Of a stretch of 64,000 nucleotides of DNA, positions 41,316 to 51,000 are shown one piece after another. A program made the position numbers and the translations under genes. The notes under the pieces are model-generated. The model searched no databases, had not been told where the DNA came from, and saw only the letters and a program-made list of their open reading frames with translations. How positions within the stretch are numbered: the stretch's first letter is position 1; each line of letters starts with the position of its first letter. Source of the DNA: an uncultured Clostridia bacterium (GTDB lineage: Bacteria; Bacillota; Clostridia; Christensenellales; UBA1242); assembly GCA_934746515.1 (NCBI GenBank), contig CAKVFH010000002.1:1-64000 (forward strand). Direction: 5' to 3'.

Positions 41316-42602
41316 CTATTTTATATTATTCTTCTCTTTCAAAAGATTTATAACCTTTTCAGAAATAATATTGTTTTCAATTACATCCTTTTGATTTGGA
41401 TTCATTGTCTTTTTAACTTCTTCAGGTTTCTTTTTCATGTTTTTAGCAAGTTCTTCAATTTTAGCATCGAAATCTTTATCTTCAACTTTGATGTCTTCTT
41501 TCTTAACGATTTCTGTCAAAACAAGAGTTGTTTTGATTTGTTTTTCTGTGTCAGCTTTTCTTGAATCACGAAGCTTTGCATCGGTCATGTTTGTGTATGC
41601 AAGATACATTTCATAGCTCATGCCTTGAGCAGCAAGTGCTCTCTTCATATCTTCAATTTCACGATTGATTTGATTGTTAATCATGCAATCAGGAACTTTA
41701 ACTTCTGCATTTTTAACGATTTCTTCAACAAGTTTGTTTTCAACATCTCTTTCTGCTTGTTTTTCTTTGTCTGCCTTAATTTTAGCTTTGATGTCTTTTT
41801 TAAGCTCATCCAAAGTGTAAAATTCACTTACATCTGAAGCAAATTTATCATCGATTGCTGGAACTTGCTTTTCACGAATTGCTAAAAGTTTAACAGCAAA
41901 AACTGCAGGCTTTCCAGCAAGTTCTTTTGCACCATAAGCTTCTGGGAATGTTACATTAACATCTTTTTGTTCATTGATTTCCATGCCAGCAACTTGATCT
42001 TCAAAACCAGCGATAAATGTGTGTGAGCCAAGTTCAAGTTCATAGTCTTTTGCGCTTCCGCCTTCAAAAGCAACGCCGTTCATTGAACCAACAAAATCAA
42101 TATTTACAAGGTCGCCCATTTTTGCTTTTCTGCCAGTTACATCAACAAATCTTGCTTGTTTTTCTTGAAGTTCGTCAAGTTTTGCTTGAACTTCCTTTTC
42201 TGTTACACTAACCTTTGATTTAGCAACTTCAATGCCTGTGTATTTTCCAAGAGTAACTTCTGGAACAAGAGTGATTGTTGCAACCCAGCTTACGCCGTCT
42301 TTGCTAACGCTTTTAACAGAGATATCTGGATAATCTACTGCATGGATATCCTTTTCTTTTTCAAGCATATCAAAAAAGCAATCATCACAAGCTTTGTTCA
42401 AAGCATCTTCATAGAACAAAAATTCGCCATAAGTTTTTTCCAAAACTTTTCTAGGAATTTTGCCTTGTCTGAAACCATCAAGTTTGTATTTGCCTTTATT
42501 TTTTTCGTAAGCCTTTTGAACTTCAGCTTCCCATTCATCAGCATTCAAGCTAAAGTCAACGGTGATTTTTCCGTCTTTCTTTTCATTTACATTGTATGTC
42601 AT
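41316..42602 (-). CDS. tig: Trigger factor
   Basis: A ribosome-bound chaperone with peptidyl-prolyl isomerase activity. The 428-residue protein has the ribosome-binding domain with the GFRQGKIPRKVLEK signature, the FKBP-like PPIase domain (GDLVNIDFVGSMNGVAFEGG...FIAGFEDQVAGMEINEQ), and a helical C-terminal domain. It has a strong promoter and an AAGGAG site, and is the first gene of the tig-clpP-clpX group. Confidence 0.97.
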   Translation of the reverse strand: MTYNVNEKKDGKITVDFSLNADEWEAEVQKAYEKNKGKYKLDGFRQGKIPRKVLEKTYGEFLFYEDALNKACDDCFFDMLEKEKDIHAVDYPDISVKSVSKDGVSWVATITLVPEVTLGKYTGIEVAKSKVSVTEKEVQAKLDELQEKQARFVDVTGRKAKMGDLVNIDFVGSMNGVAFEGGSAKDYELELGSHTFIAGFEDQVAGMEINEQKDVNVTFPEAYGAKELAGKPAVFAVKLLAIREKQVPAIDDKFASDVSEFYTLDELKKDIKAKIKADKEKQAERDVENKLVEEIVKNAEVKVPDCMINNQINREIEDMKRALAAQGMSYEMYLAYTNMTDAKLRDSRKADTEKQIKTTLVLTEIVKKEDIKVEDKDFDAKIEELAKNMKKKPEEVKKTMNPNQKDVIENNIISEKVINLLKEKNNIK

Positions 42603-42634
42603 TATAGTTCTCCTTAATATTAACTAACACAACT

Positions 42635-42663
42635 ATTTTAATAATTTATGTGTGATTTGTCAA
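42635..42663 (-). promoter_or_regulatory. Sigma-A promoter of tig
   Basis: TTGACA (42658-42663), 17-bp spacer, TAAAAT (42635-42640) on the minus strand, 33 bases before the ATG. Confidence 0.75.
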
Positions 42664-42701
42664 GATTATATGTAAAGTTACAAAAAAAGCATTGCACATA
42701 A

Positions 42702-42756
42702 AAAACGAGAAAACTTGAAATAACAGCCGAGCGCTATTATTTTATTTTCTCGTTTT
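42702..42756 (-). terminator. Terminator of the two small membrane genes
   Basis: AAAACGAGAAAA pairs with TTTTCTCGTTTT, enclosing a second nested stem (AATAACAGC with GCTATTATT). It ends transcription from 43444-42779. Confidence 0.8.
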
Positions 42757-42778
42757 AATAATTTGGTTTAATTTAGTT

Positions 42779-43096
42779 TTAGAAAAGACACAAAAACACA
42801 ATCATCATAACAAATAAAATTGCAGATAAAACAATTCTTGTTATTATCCAAGGCTTGCTTTCTTTCGATTTATCAACAAGCAGTTCGTCATTTTCCATGA
42901 TTTGTTTATCCATAAAGAATAACTTTGTTGAACAAAGTGTGCAAAGCATCAAAAATGCAGCGCCGAATAAAATCATTGCAAGTTTCAAAATTACTAAGCT
43001 TGCAGTAAATTCAAAAATTAAAATCAAAACTGCACCAGCCAAAAGCGAAACGAAACTTGCAGTATCAAGCGTTTTTAAAATGTCTTTTTTAGTCAT
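42779..43096 (-). CDS. Small membrane protein, unknown
   Basis: A 105-residue protein with three predicted membrane helices (about 13-33, 35-58, 84-105) joined by a charged loop (FMDKQIMENDELLVDKSKESK). I recognise no family. It follows the gene at 43115 by 18 bases and probably shares its transcript; the two have similar size and three-helix layout. Confidence 0.65.
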   Translation of the reverse strand: MTKKDILKTLDTASFVSLLAGAVLILIFEFTASLVILKLAMILFGAAFLMLCTLCSTKLFFMDKQIMENDELLVDKSKESKPWIITRIVLSAILFVMMIVFLCLF

Positions 43097-43114
43097 AAAT
43101 TAGTCTCCGCTTAG

Positions 43115-43444
43115 TTAAAATAATGGAACAATAATGCCTGTGAAAATCATGATAATAGCAATTGTCCAAACAACCCAAATCCAAATTTTTCTTCTGTTTT
43201 TGATATATCTAACTGAAAGCAAACAGAGTGCGATCCAGCCAATAGCATTAGCAATTGCTTGAAGTGAATTGATCCAGCCAGCAGAAAGACCAAATAATTT
43301 TAATACCATTGCTAGGAACATTCCAATACCACCAATACAAACAGCAGCGAATGCCAAAACATTCATGAATCCTGAAAAACTTAAACCGCTTTTTCTAGTT
43401 GTTGTAGTTGTAGTTTTTTTCTCTTCTTTTTTTGTAGTTGTCAT
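43115..43444 (-). CDS. Small membrane protein with Thr/Lys-rich start
   Basis: A 109-residue protein. The first 18 residues are a low-complexity Thr/Lys/Glu tract (KKEEKKTTTTTTRK), followed by three membrane helices (about 24-48, 58-79, 87-107). A strong ribosome site (GGAGG) precedes the ATG. The function is unknown. It is followed by the unknown gene at 42779, probably in one transcript. Confidence 0.65.
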   Translation of the reverse strand: MTTTKKEEKKTTTTTTRKSGLSFSGFMNVLAFAAVCIGGIGMFLAMVLKLFGLSAGWINSLQAIANAIGWIALCLLSVRYIKNRRKIWIWVVWTIAIIMIFTGIIVPLF

Positions 43445-43496
43445 AATCTTACCTCCTTTATAAATTATAAATACAGCATAGGTTTTGTCAAATATT

Positions 43497-44411
43497 TTAC
43501 ATCTTTAGTTTATTTAAAATTGCCTTAAAATATTCAGGAATATCTGCTGTAAACTCCATTCGTTTTCCTGTTGTTGGATGAGTTAGTTCAAGCTTGTAGG
43601 CGTGCAAAAGTTGACCAGCCAAATTGAATTTTTGATTCTTGATTCCATAGGTTTTATCGCCGACGATTGGATGCCCCAAAAACTTCGAATGAACGCGAAT
43701 TTGGTGCGTTCTGCCGGTTTCAAGAACAAACTCAACCAAACAATAGCCAGCAAATCTTTCAACAACATTATAGTGTGTTATGGCTTTTTTGCCAATCTCC
43801 GAAACAGCCATCATTTTTCTATTTTTAGGGTCTCTCGCAATAAAAGTTTCAACCGTTCCAGAGTCTTGTCTTAAATTTCCTTCCAACAGCGCAAGATAGT
43901 GTCTGAAGCATGAATGCTCTGCAATTTGAGCGGCTAGCGACGCGTGCGCTTTATCATTTTTTGCAATAACCAAAAGTCCTGAAGTGTCCTTGTCTATCCT
44001 GTGAACAATGCCCGGTCTTATGGATCCATTTTCACCACTCAAATGCTCAAAGTGAAACAAAAGCGCATTAACTAAAGTGTGGTTATATGCCCCTGGCGCT
44101 GGATGCACAACCATGCCTTGTGGCTTGTTGATAATCGCAAAATCATCGTCTTCATAAACAATATCAAGCGGTATATTTTCAGGCTCTGCCTTTGAGTCAA
44201 AAACATCTTTTGAGAACGAAAGCACGATTTTATCGTCATTTTTAACTAAAAAACCTGCTTTTTGCGTTTTTTCGTTAACCAAAACCTTTCCGTTATCAAT
44301 TTGAATTTTAACTTGCGACCTTGTCCAACCGGTCTCTTCCGCAAGAAAAACATCCAATCTTTCCTTGCCTTCAAGGTCTTCAACAACAATACTTGAATTA
44401 AGTTCTATCAT
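43497..44411 (-). CDS. rluD: RluD-family pseudouridine synthase
   Basis: A 304-residue RNA pseudouridine synthase with an N-terminal S4 domain (ERLDVFLAEETGWTRSQVKIQIDNGKVLVNEK) and catalytic signature RPGIVHRIDKDTSGLLVIAKN, then ETGRTHQIRVHSKFLGHPIVGDKTYG. It overlaps the upstream lspA gene by 14 bases; the lspA-rluD pair is widely conserved in Bacillota, which supports the RluD-like (YlyB) assignment. The target site is not determined. Confidence 0.94.
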   Translation of the reverse strand: MIELNSSIVVEDLEGKERLDVFLAEETGWTRSQVKIQIDNGKVLVNEKTQKAGFLVKNDDKIVLSFSKDVFDSKAEPENIPLDIVYEDDDFAIINKPQGMVVHPAPGAYNHTLVNALLFHFEHLSGENGSIRPGIVHRIDKDTSGLLVIAKNDKAHASLAAQIAEHSCFRHYLALLEGNLRQDSGTVETFIARDPKNRKMMAVSEIGKKAITHYNVVERFAGYCLVEFVLETGRTHQIRVHSKFLGHPIVGDKTYGIKNQKFNLAGQLLHAYKLELTHPTTGKRMEFTADIPEYFKAILNKLKM

Positions 44412-44853
44412 TCTTTCCTTTGTTCCTTAAAAATAATATGCTAATGCAAAATAAAATCGCGCCGATAGTGATTGCAAAATCTGCAAGATTAAAAATCGCA
44501 AAATTCATAAATTTTAGATAAATAAAGTCTCTAACACCTTTAAAAATCAGTCTATCAATTGCATTTGAAATTGTTCCACCCAAAATTAAACCTATTGCGA
44601 TTTTTTCAAATTTTCCGTTTAGCCATTTTTTTGAGCAAATCAAATAAACAAAAAATGCAGACGCAACAATTGCAATCACAAAAAACACCCAGCTGTTGCC
44701 TTCAAACCACGAAAAAGCAACACCTGTGTTTAGGGTGCTTTCAAACCACAACAAATTGCCAATGATGCTTCTTGATGCCGTGCCATAAACCAAAAACTTT
44801 GTTAGCTGATCAATGCCGACAATCAAAAAAGCGCAAATTAACCCAATAATCAT
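44398..44853 (-). CDS. lspA: Lipoprotein signal peptidase II
   Basis: LspA cleaves the signal peptide of prolipoproteins after lipidation. The 151-residue protein has four membrane helices and the catalytic Asp pair in GGTISNAIDRL and FAIFNLADFAITIG, plus the NTGVAFSWF motif. One likely client is the lipoprotein encoded at 1695. It is the last ordinary chromosomal gene before the secretion-like operon. Confidence 0.97.
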   Translation of the reverse strand: MIIGLICAFLIVGIDQLTKFLVYGTASRSIIGNLLWFESTLNTGVAFSWFEGNSWVFFVIAIVASAFFVYLICSKKWLNGKFEKIAIGLILGGTISNAIDRLIFKGVRDFIYLKFMNFAIFNLADFAITIGAILFCISILFLRNKGKNDRT

Positions 44854-44892
44854 AACTAAAGTGTATCACAATAAACATAAAAAAACAACAAA

Positions 44893-44943
44893 TAAAAAAG
44901 AGTCATGACCCAAAAATAATAATCTTTGAATCAATAACTCTTA
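44893..44943 (-). terminator. Terminator of the secretion-like operon
   Basis: AAGAGT and ACTCTT bracket a long loop and are followed on the minus strand by six T, just after the stop at 44969. It separates the operon from lspA. Confidence 0.6.
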
Positions 44944-44968
44944 ATTTTATTTTATTTGACAAAATTTG

Positions 44969-47900
44969 CTATTTCATATTGTATGCCGATTTATAATCTG
45001 CAAGCTTTGCTTCAATTTCTTCAGGCGAACCGCCACCCTTTATTGCAGACATAAGCGCAGCCTTTGCGGCATCTTGCTGAACACCAATACCGATTTGTTT
45101 TAGTTTGCTAATAGATTGTTTGGCAACAGCACTGCCTGGAAAATTATCTCCAATCTTTTTAAGGGTTTCTTTGCTCTTTTCTGCAACATTTTTAAGCGCT
45201 TTGTGTGGGAAAAACACCATATTGAATGTTCTTGTAACAGTTTTTAATGTCTTTTTAACGGCATCAATTGGGCTGTCTTCCAAAACACCAGGTCCAAGGC
45301 CAACAACCGTTTGAATTGCGTCATAGAATGTTGGATTTGATGAATCTGACTTGCCTGATGGAACTATAACTGAAAATGCTGCAATTTCAAATATGATTCT
45401 TAAAATCTTATTTAAGTATTCGCTTATTCTCAAATAGTTAGGCTCAAAATAGAAATTTCCAACATTTAAAATTGTCCAAGGATTGTAAAGCGCGTTAGCA
45501 ATTCTGCCAAGAGCTTTGTTACTTTGAAGATTTGCGGCAGTGAAAATTTGCATTTTATCAATAACTGGAATAATAATAAATACAAAATTCAAACTTAAAA
45601 TTATACCAAATGTTGAGAAAATCAATTGCAAATATTTTTGCATCCATTTCGAATAACTGCCACTCTTTTGAGTTTTTTCATCATCAAGCGGCATCGTCGC
45701 GCATGCAAGCGGATATATCATAATCATCAAGAAAATGTTTATTGACCTGTTTATTAAGCCAAAGACAGCAGTAACTAAAACTTTGAAAAATACAACTGAA
45801 CCAACAACCAAAACAATATAGTTTATGCTCATTGAATCAAATAAACAATTTAGATCCATTCCATACATTTTGGAACTTAACTTCGACGACAAGCTATCTG
45901 CAAAGAAATAGCTTAAATGCAGTTTTCCATCTTTCAAAACATACACACTTGTCGTTTTGTTTGTGTAAGTTGTTGAAACTGTTGAATCATCAAGTTGCAA
46001 ATCCGGCACAAGTTTCAATGGATTAAACAGACCTGAAACAAATTTTTTCACAGAATTCCAGGCACCTGAAATTGCGGAGCCAACTTTCTGGAAAACATTT
46101 TGTTTTTCTCCACTTTCTGATCCGTTTTCTTCCCCTTCAACTTCGATTTCTTCAAGTTTTCCAATATCGGAAACCGAACCATTAGAAACTAACTCAAGGT
46201 CATCACGATAAAACATAATGTTACCATTTGAAAGTCTGCGAATCGCTGTTGGATAAGATGATTTATCAAACAATCCCCTAGCTGTTATAATGCTTGCTGT
46301 CTGAATATATGTGCTAGTAAAAGCAGGGTTGCCATTCACACCAACACCAACCGCAAGTGGCAAATAGTATTCTTTTATCGAATTACTATAAAGGTCGTCG
46401 TACCCAAAACGGATTTTAACATAATTACCTGACTCATCTCTATAATAAAATTTATCTTTCAATGTGTCAGTTACTTTGCGATATGCATCGCCAATTTTAT
46501 AATAATACTCTTTTGTTGAATCATAGCTTGCAACTTTTTTGTAAACTTGTCTGTCTTCATCGTAGATATAATAAAGATCAACTTTTTTGTATCTAGAACT
46601 GCTAGATTCCTTAAAATAATATATGTCTGCTTGTTTATATTCATTTGAAGCAGTTTTATAGTGATCACCATTTAAGCTCTTTTCAAAGTCATCACTAAAA
46701 GTGTTTTTATAAGCAACAACAAACTTTGCACCTTCAAACTCATCAACAGCATCTTTAACATGGGTATAGGTGTAAGTTCCACCTTTTGTATATTTGCTGA
46801 CATATCTAATGTAAGAATAAGTCAAACTGTCTTGACCTAAAACGCATTTTCTCATGTTTTCATAAGAAATATTTCCAACACCATCAACAAACAATGTTCC
46901 GCTATTGCTATTCAAAAGTCTAATATTATAGCCGCTAACAACTTCTTTAAATTTATCAGCATCATTTGCGGCAAGTGACTCAAGCAGTTCTTGGATTGTT
47001 ACAAAATAGTATTCTTCCATTGTGTCAAGCGCATAGCCAATAACATCTGACATAACATAATATTCATTTGCATTTGTCACAAGTTTTTTATATTTGCCTG
47101 CACCTGTTGTTGTTTCGCTATATTCGTTGCTATGATCATAATACTTATAGTAAACACTATTTCTCCAAGCTTCTACACCTGAATCATATTTACCCTTTTC
47201 AACCGTTGTGTCCGCTAGAACAGGATCACTAAATTCATTACCTATAAAAGTTTCATTTTCATCAAAATATAATAAACTTGGAAATTTGTCATTTCCAATC
47301 ATTTGGACAGTATAGTTTATAGCTTTATCTTTATCGTCGCCTGTAAAGTTGAATTTTATTGGAATTCTGACTCCATTTTCTGCATAAAGTCGATATTTAT
47401 TCGCTGCAGAAGCTGAAGCATTGAACACTCTAGCACTCAACGACTTCGATTTTGACAAATTTGTTGCATTAAACAAAGCTTGCAACAAAACACTTGATGC
47501 CACAATAGAAACTATTGCAATAAGTGGTGTTAAAACAAGCATTAAAAATGATTTTAACACTCTTTTTAAAACATCACCAGAAGGATTTTTCTTTGCTTTT
47601 TTATCCTTAAAAGCATCTGCCTGCGTTTTTATTATCGCAATTATTGCCGTTACAAGAATCAAAACTATCGCAATTGCAATAAAGTTTCTAATTATTGTTG
47701 TGACAGTTTCTTTGTTGTCTATCAGCAGTTTAAAAGTCATGTCCGAATTTGCTGAATCAATAATTGATGTATCTGCACTCACACCTGCTAGCTGCAGAAT
47801 GTAAAAATAAATTACATCAACCATATACATGATCCACTTGCATGCAAAATACAATAGTTGCAAAACTGCTTTTAAAACTCTAGTCAAAATATTATCCGCT

Positions 47901-48001
47901 GATAAAAGCGATGAAATAAAACTATCAGAAGCCAAAAAAGCAGATGAATTATTATTCATCAAAAAATTTGGCAATGATATAATATGATTTAAAATATTCA
48001 T
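44969..48001 (-). CDS. VirB6/TrbL-like membrane protein, paralogue of the giant
   Basis: This 1010-residue protein has membrane helices at both ends: N-terminal ones at about 34-75, 100-125 and 147-178, and a C-terminal set at about 720-890, with a large extracytoplasmic region (about 180-715) between and a Lys/Ala-rich cytoplasmic tail. It is related to the 3689-residue protein upstream: compare RVFNASASAANKYRLYAENGVRIPI with NVLAASTYDANRYRAYANANKRIPI, and the LxPLIxxxxxV helix before it. Residues about 450-530 hold four short YY...YKKV repeats. It lies 18 bases after the giant gene. VirB6-like role is inferred from topology and the VirB4 neighbour. Confidence 0.75.
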   Translation of the reverse strand: MNILNHIISLPNFLMNNNSSAFLASDSFISSLLSADNILTRVLKAVLQLLYFACKWIMYMVDVIYFYILQLAGVSADTSIIDSANSDMTFKLLIDNKETVTTIIRNFIAIAIVLILVTAIIAIIKTQADAFKDKKAKKNPSGDVLKRVLKSFLMLVLTPLIAIVSIVASSVLLQALFNATNLSKSKSLSARVFNASASAANKYRLYAENGVRIPIKFNFTGDDKDKAINYTVQMIGNDKFPSLLYFDENETFIGNEFSDPVLADTTVEKGKYDSGVEAWRNSVYYKYYDHSNEYSETTTGAGKYKKLVTNANEYYVMSDVIGYALDTMEEYYFVTIQELLESLAANDADKFKEVVSGYNIRLLNSNSGTLFVDGVGNISYENMRKCVLGQDSLTYSYIRYVSKYTKGGTYTYTHVKDAVDEFEGAKFVVAYKNTFSDDFEKSLNGDHYKTASNEYKQADIYYFKESSSSRYKKVDLYYIYDEDRQVYKKVASYDSTKEYYYKIGDAYRKVTDTLKDKFYYRDESGNYVKIRFGYDDLYSNSIKEYYLPLAVGVGVNGNPAFTSTYIQTASIITARGLFDKSSYPTAIRRLSNGNIMFYRDDLELVSNGSVSDIGKLEEIEVEGEENGSESGEKQNVFQKVGSAISGAWNSVKKFVSGLFNPLKLVPDLQLDDSTVSTTYTNKTTSVYVLKDGKLHLSYFFADSLSSKLSSKMYGMDLNCLFDSMSINYIVLVVGSVVFFKVLVTAVFGLINRSINIFLMIMIYPLACATMPLDDEKTQKSGSYSKWMQKYLQLIFSTFGIILSLNFVFIIIPVIDKMQIFTAANLQSNKALGRIANALYNPWTILNVGNFYFEPNYLRISEYLNKILRIIFEIAAFSVIVPSGKSDSSNPTFYDAIQTVVGLGPGVLEDSPIDAVKKTLKTVTRTFNMVFFPHKALKNVAEKSKETLKKIGDNFPGSAVAKQSISKLKQIGIGVQQDAAKAALMSAIKGGGSPEEIEAKLADYKSAYNMK
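46410..46650 (-). repeat. Four short tandem motifs inside the 1010-residue protein
   Basis: Successive units DIYYFKESSSSRYKKV, DLYYIYDEDRQVYKKV, EYYYKIGDAYRKV and KFYYRDESGNYVKI share an aromatic pair, a polar turn and a YxKV/I end, like serial beta-hairpins. Confidence 0.65.
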
Positions 48002-48019
48002 CTGCTCTAGCTCCTTTTT

Positions 48020-51000
48020 TTATTCAAAATTCTTTTGGAAATCTTGTTTGAATTTTTGCATCTGCTCTTTATCTTTCTTCTTTGCTTCTTGCTTCTTTTT
48101 ATCTGCTTCAGCAACTGCCGCACCTGCAGCTTTTGCTGTTACTGGGTCGATACCGGCTCCTTGAAGTGCCACTTCAATTGCTTTTTGTTCAGCTTGAATT
48201 TTGATATTTTTTACTTTATCAACCATAGGATCAACAAATTTTTCTTTTGCTGCCTTTCCAACTTCATAACCCGGAATCATGCTCAAAGCAGTTTCTTTGG
48301 CTTCTTGCATCAAACCAAGCATAGCTTTTCCGCTGACAACAGAACCAATTTGAGCCGCTGTTTTTTCAACACTACTCTTAACCTCTTTTGCTTTATCCAA
48401 GAACTTTCTGCTTCCTTCGCCAAGACCTGGGTCTGGAGATGAAAGGTTTCCATGGTTTGCCGTGATGATTGGTAAAATCAACTTTGGCATTCTTTCAAGA
48501 ATTGAAACAGCAGTTATTACCCACAAACACCTTACAAGATTGTTGATTGTTGGATAGCTGAAGAATCCGCCAATTCCGCCAATTGAAACAATTTTGTTAA
48601 ATGTTTCGACAGATACGAAAGTTTTAACACTATATATCATTGGAACAATAATCGTAAACGATGAAAATCCTATGATATATCCAAACACACCCAGAAGCAC
48701 ACTTTCGATGTTTTTCTTCCAGTTTGTGTATGTTTTATTTTTTCCGTCAGGATACAACGAATTGGTAGATATAACAAGTGGACTGGCGATAAACAAGACA
48801 ATAAGATCAAATATTCTCGTCACAACACCACCCAAAGCATTTATCATAACAGGAATAATTGTGACGAATGCTAACATCAATAGAACCCATGTCTGTCCGC
48901 CAAACAAATAAAAGTATGAGAAATCATCAAGCACGTCAATTGCACCGAACTCATCTGATTGAAGCATTAAATATTCAACTTTCGATTGCACAAAATTTGT
49001 GTTTACATCTGACTTAACAATGGTTTTTAAATTTGTTTTGCCAGTGTAAGTTGTGGCAGAACCAATACCCTTTGTATAAGATGTTCCGCTGACATATTTT
49101 GTGTAATTTTTAGTTGTAATCCTGCTAACAGCCTTTGAAGCATCAATAAGGTCTTCACCTGAACCAAAGTTTCCGCCAACATTTGTTCTGTAATATGTAA
49201 CAGCATTGTATGTTTCAGATGAGCTTCCAATCAATCTCTTTTGTTCAATAACCAAAGGATTGTTATATTTTCTAATTGCCGTTGGATAGCCATCGGCAGT
49301 TATAACACCTTTCATAACAACAACATAACCACCAGTATCGTAATAATCGGTTACAAAAGGTTTGCTATCATAAATTTTTTCTAAATATTCATCATATTTG
49401 TCTGATGAATATCTGTATGAGCCTGAACCTATCAAAGGATAATATAACCCATTTTTATAGGTGCAGACTATGAACGAGTCACCATACGCTTCATCGTAAT
49501 AATCACCCGTTCTAGTTCCTGAATATTGTCTCGTTAGCACTTCTCTAGTTGGTCTGTTTTCAAGCCCAGACAGTTTTTTAACAACTTCCAAAGTGTTGTC
49601 TGACAATGTAAATACTGCTTTCAAATCACCAGTTCCAGCATAATTTTCAACCTGCGACTTATCACCATTATTTGAATTGTAAATCTTCACAATTTCCTGA
49701 TAAGTAAGTGAATTATCTGCATTTCTTGTGATGTTTGCTTTTGGAATAATTCTTCCAACTTCTTTTCCATCTGAAGAAAAGTCAATTTGAAGCCCTATAA
49801 GATTGAAAAGTGCCATATATCTAGCAGATCTTTCTTCTGGTGTTTCTGAAGTGTTTTGTTCATTATCAATAAGTTTTTGAAGAACAATTCGTTTGAAGTC
49901 TTCATAGGTTATGTCTTCAAGTTCTTCTGCATCGACTTCGTTTGAGAATAAGTAAAGTGCCACAGCAACAAACTTGTCATGGACATTGTCTTTTCCGTCA
50001 ATCAAGCGATTAACAATATTCGAGTCGATTTGTGATGCCATTATTGAATATAGCATCTCTTCTATGCTTGAAGCAGTTATTGTTGCACCAGTCGAGTCAA
50101 TAAAACTGCAAGAAATAGCATCAGAAATCTTTACAGCATTAACCTTTCCTGTGTCAAGATCACCAAGATTTGTCATGAAATAAATTTCAGCTGTTTCATC
50201 AGCAATCTTTGAAAGGAATCTGCGAAGTTCTGGCCAAGTGTCTAGGTTTGTCTTTAAAACCTTGTCAACATTGTCATAAACTTTTGATGCTTTCACAATG
50301 CCTTCAAATTCGGCTGTTGTGTATTGAGCACCAACACCAACTTTTTCAAGGAATGCTCCACCATAAACATATTCTGCAAGTCTTGATGGATCTGTGTTAC
50401 TTTTGAAAGTGTAATTTTTGTTTCTAACACTAAAACTATAGCCACTTGAAACATAGTTTGCACCAAATTGCGCCAAGGTGAAAGTGATGCTTCTCTTGTA
50501 CATTTGGTCAATTCTTCTTTGTGCAGTGATATATTGGTTAATATTATATTTCAAATCTTGGAATGCAGATAAAATTGCATCAAGCTGTGTATCTGAATAA
50601 TAATGAGAAGTATCACCAATTTGTCTGTCACAACCATTGTCGGTAGTTTCACCTGGAAGAGTAAACCTGATTGCCTGAAGCTCGCCAATTATTGAATCAA
50701 GTCTTTCACTAAATTCAAGAATTTTTGCCCATGATGTTTCAGTGCTTAAGTCTGCAGGAAGAAGCTTGTCTATAACATCTTTCAAAATATCAACGATTTG
50801 GAAAGATGAATCTTCAGAGAAAGACATTCTGAAATATATTGATACACTATTATCTTTAATGAAATCCAAGTCCGCTGTAAGTGATGCATTATTATCAAAC
50901 AAATCATAAGCATTTACAATTGGAAGAATACCATTATCTCTAATAGAATCACCTATACTATCTTTAAAAGTATTTATTTTATCTAAAATCTCAAGAAGAG

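Noticed and set aside
48035..48442. Cys/Phe-rich frame on the plus strand opposite the end of the giant gene
   Set aside because: Composition is that of an antisense of a Lys/Ala/Gln-rich coding region; no ribosome site or homology is visible.
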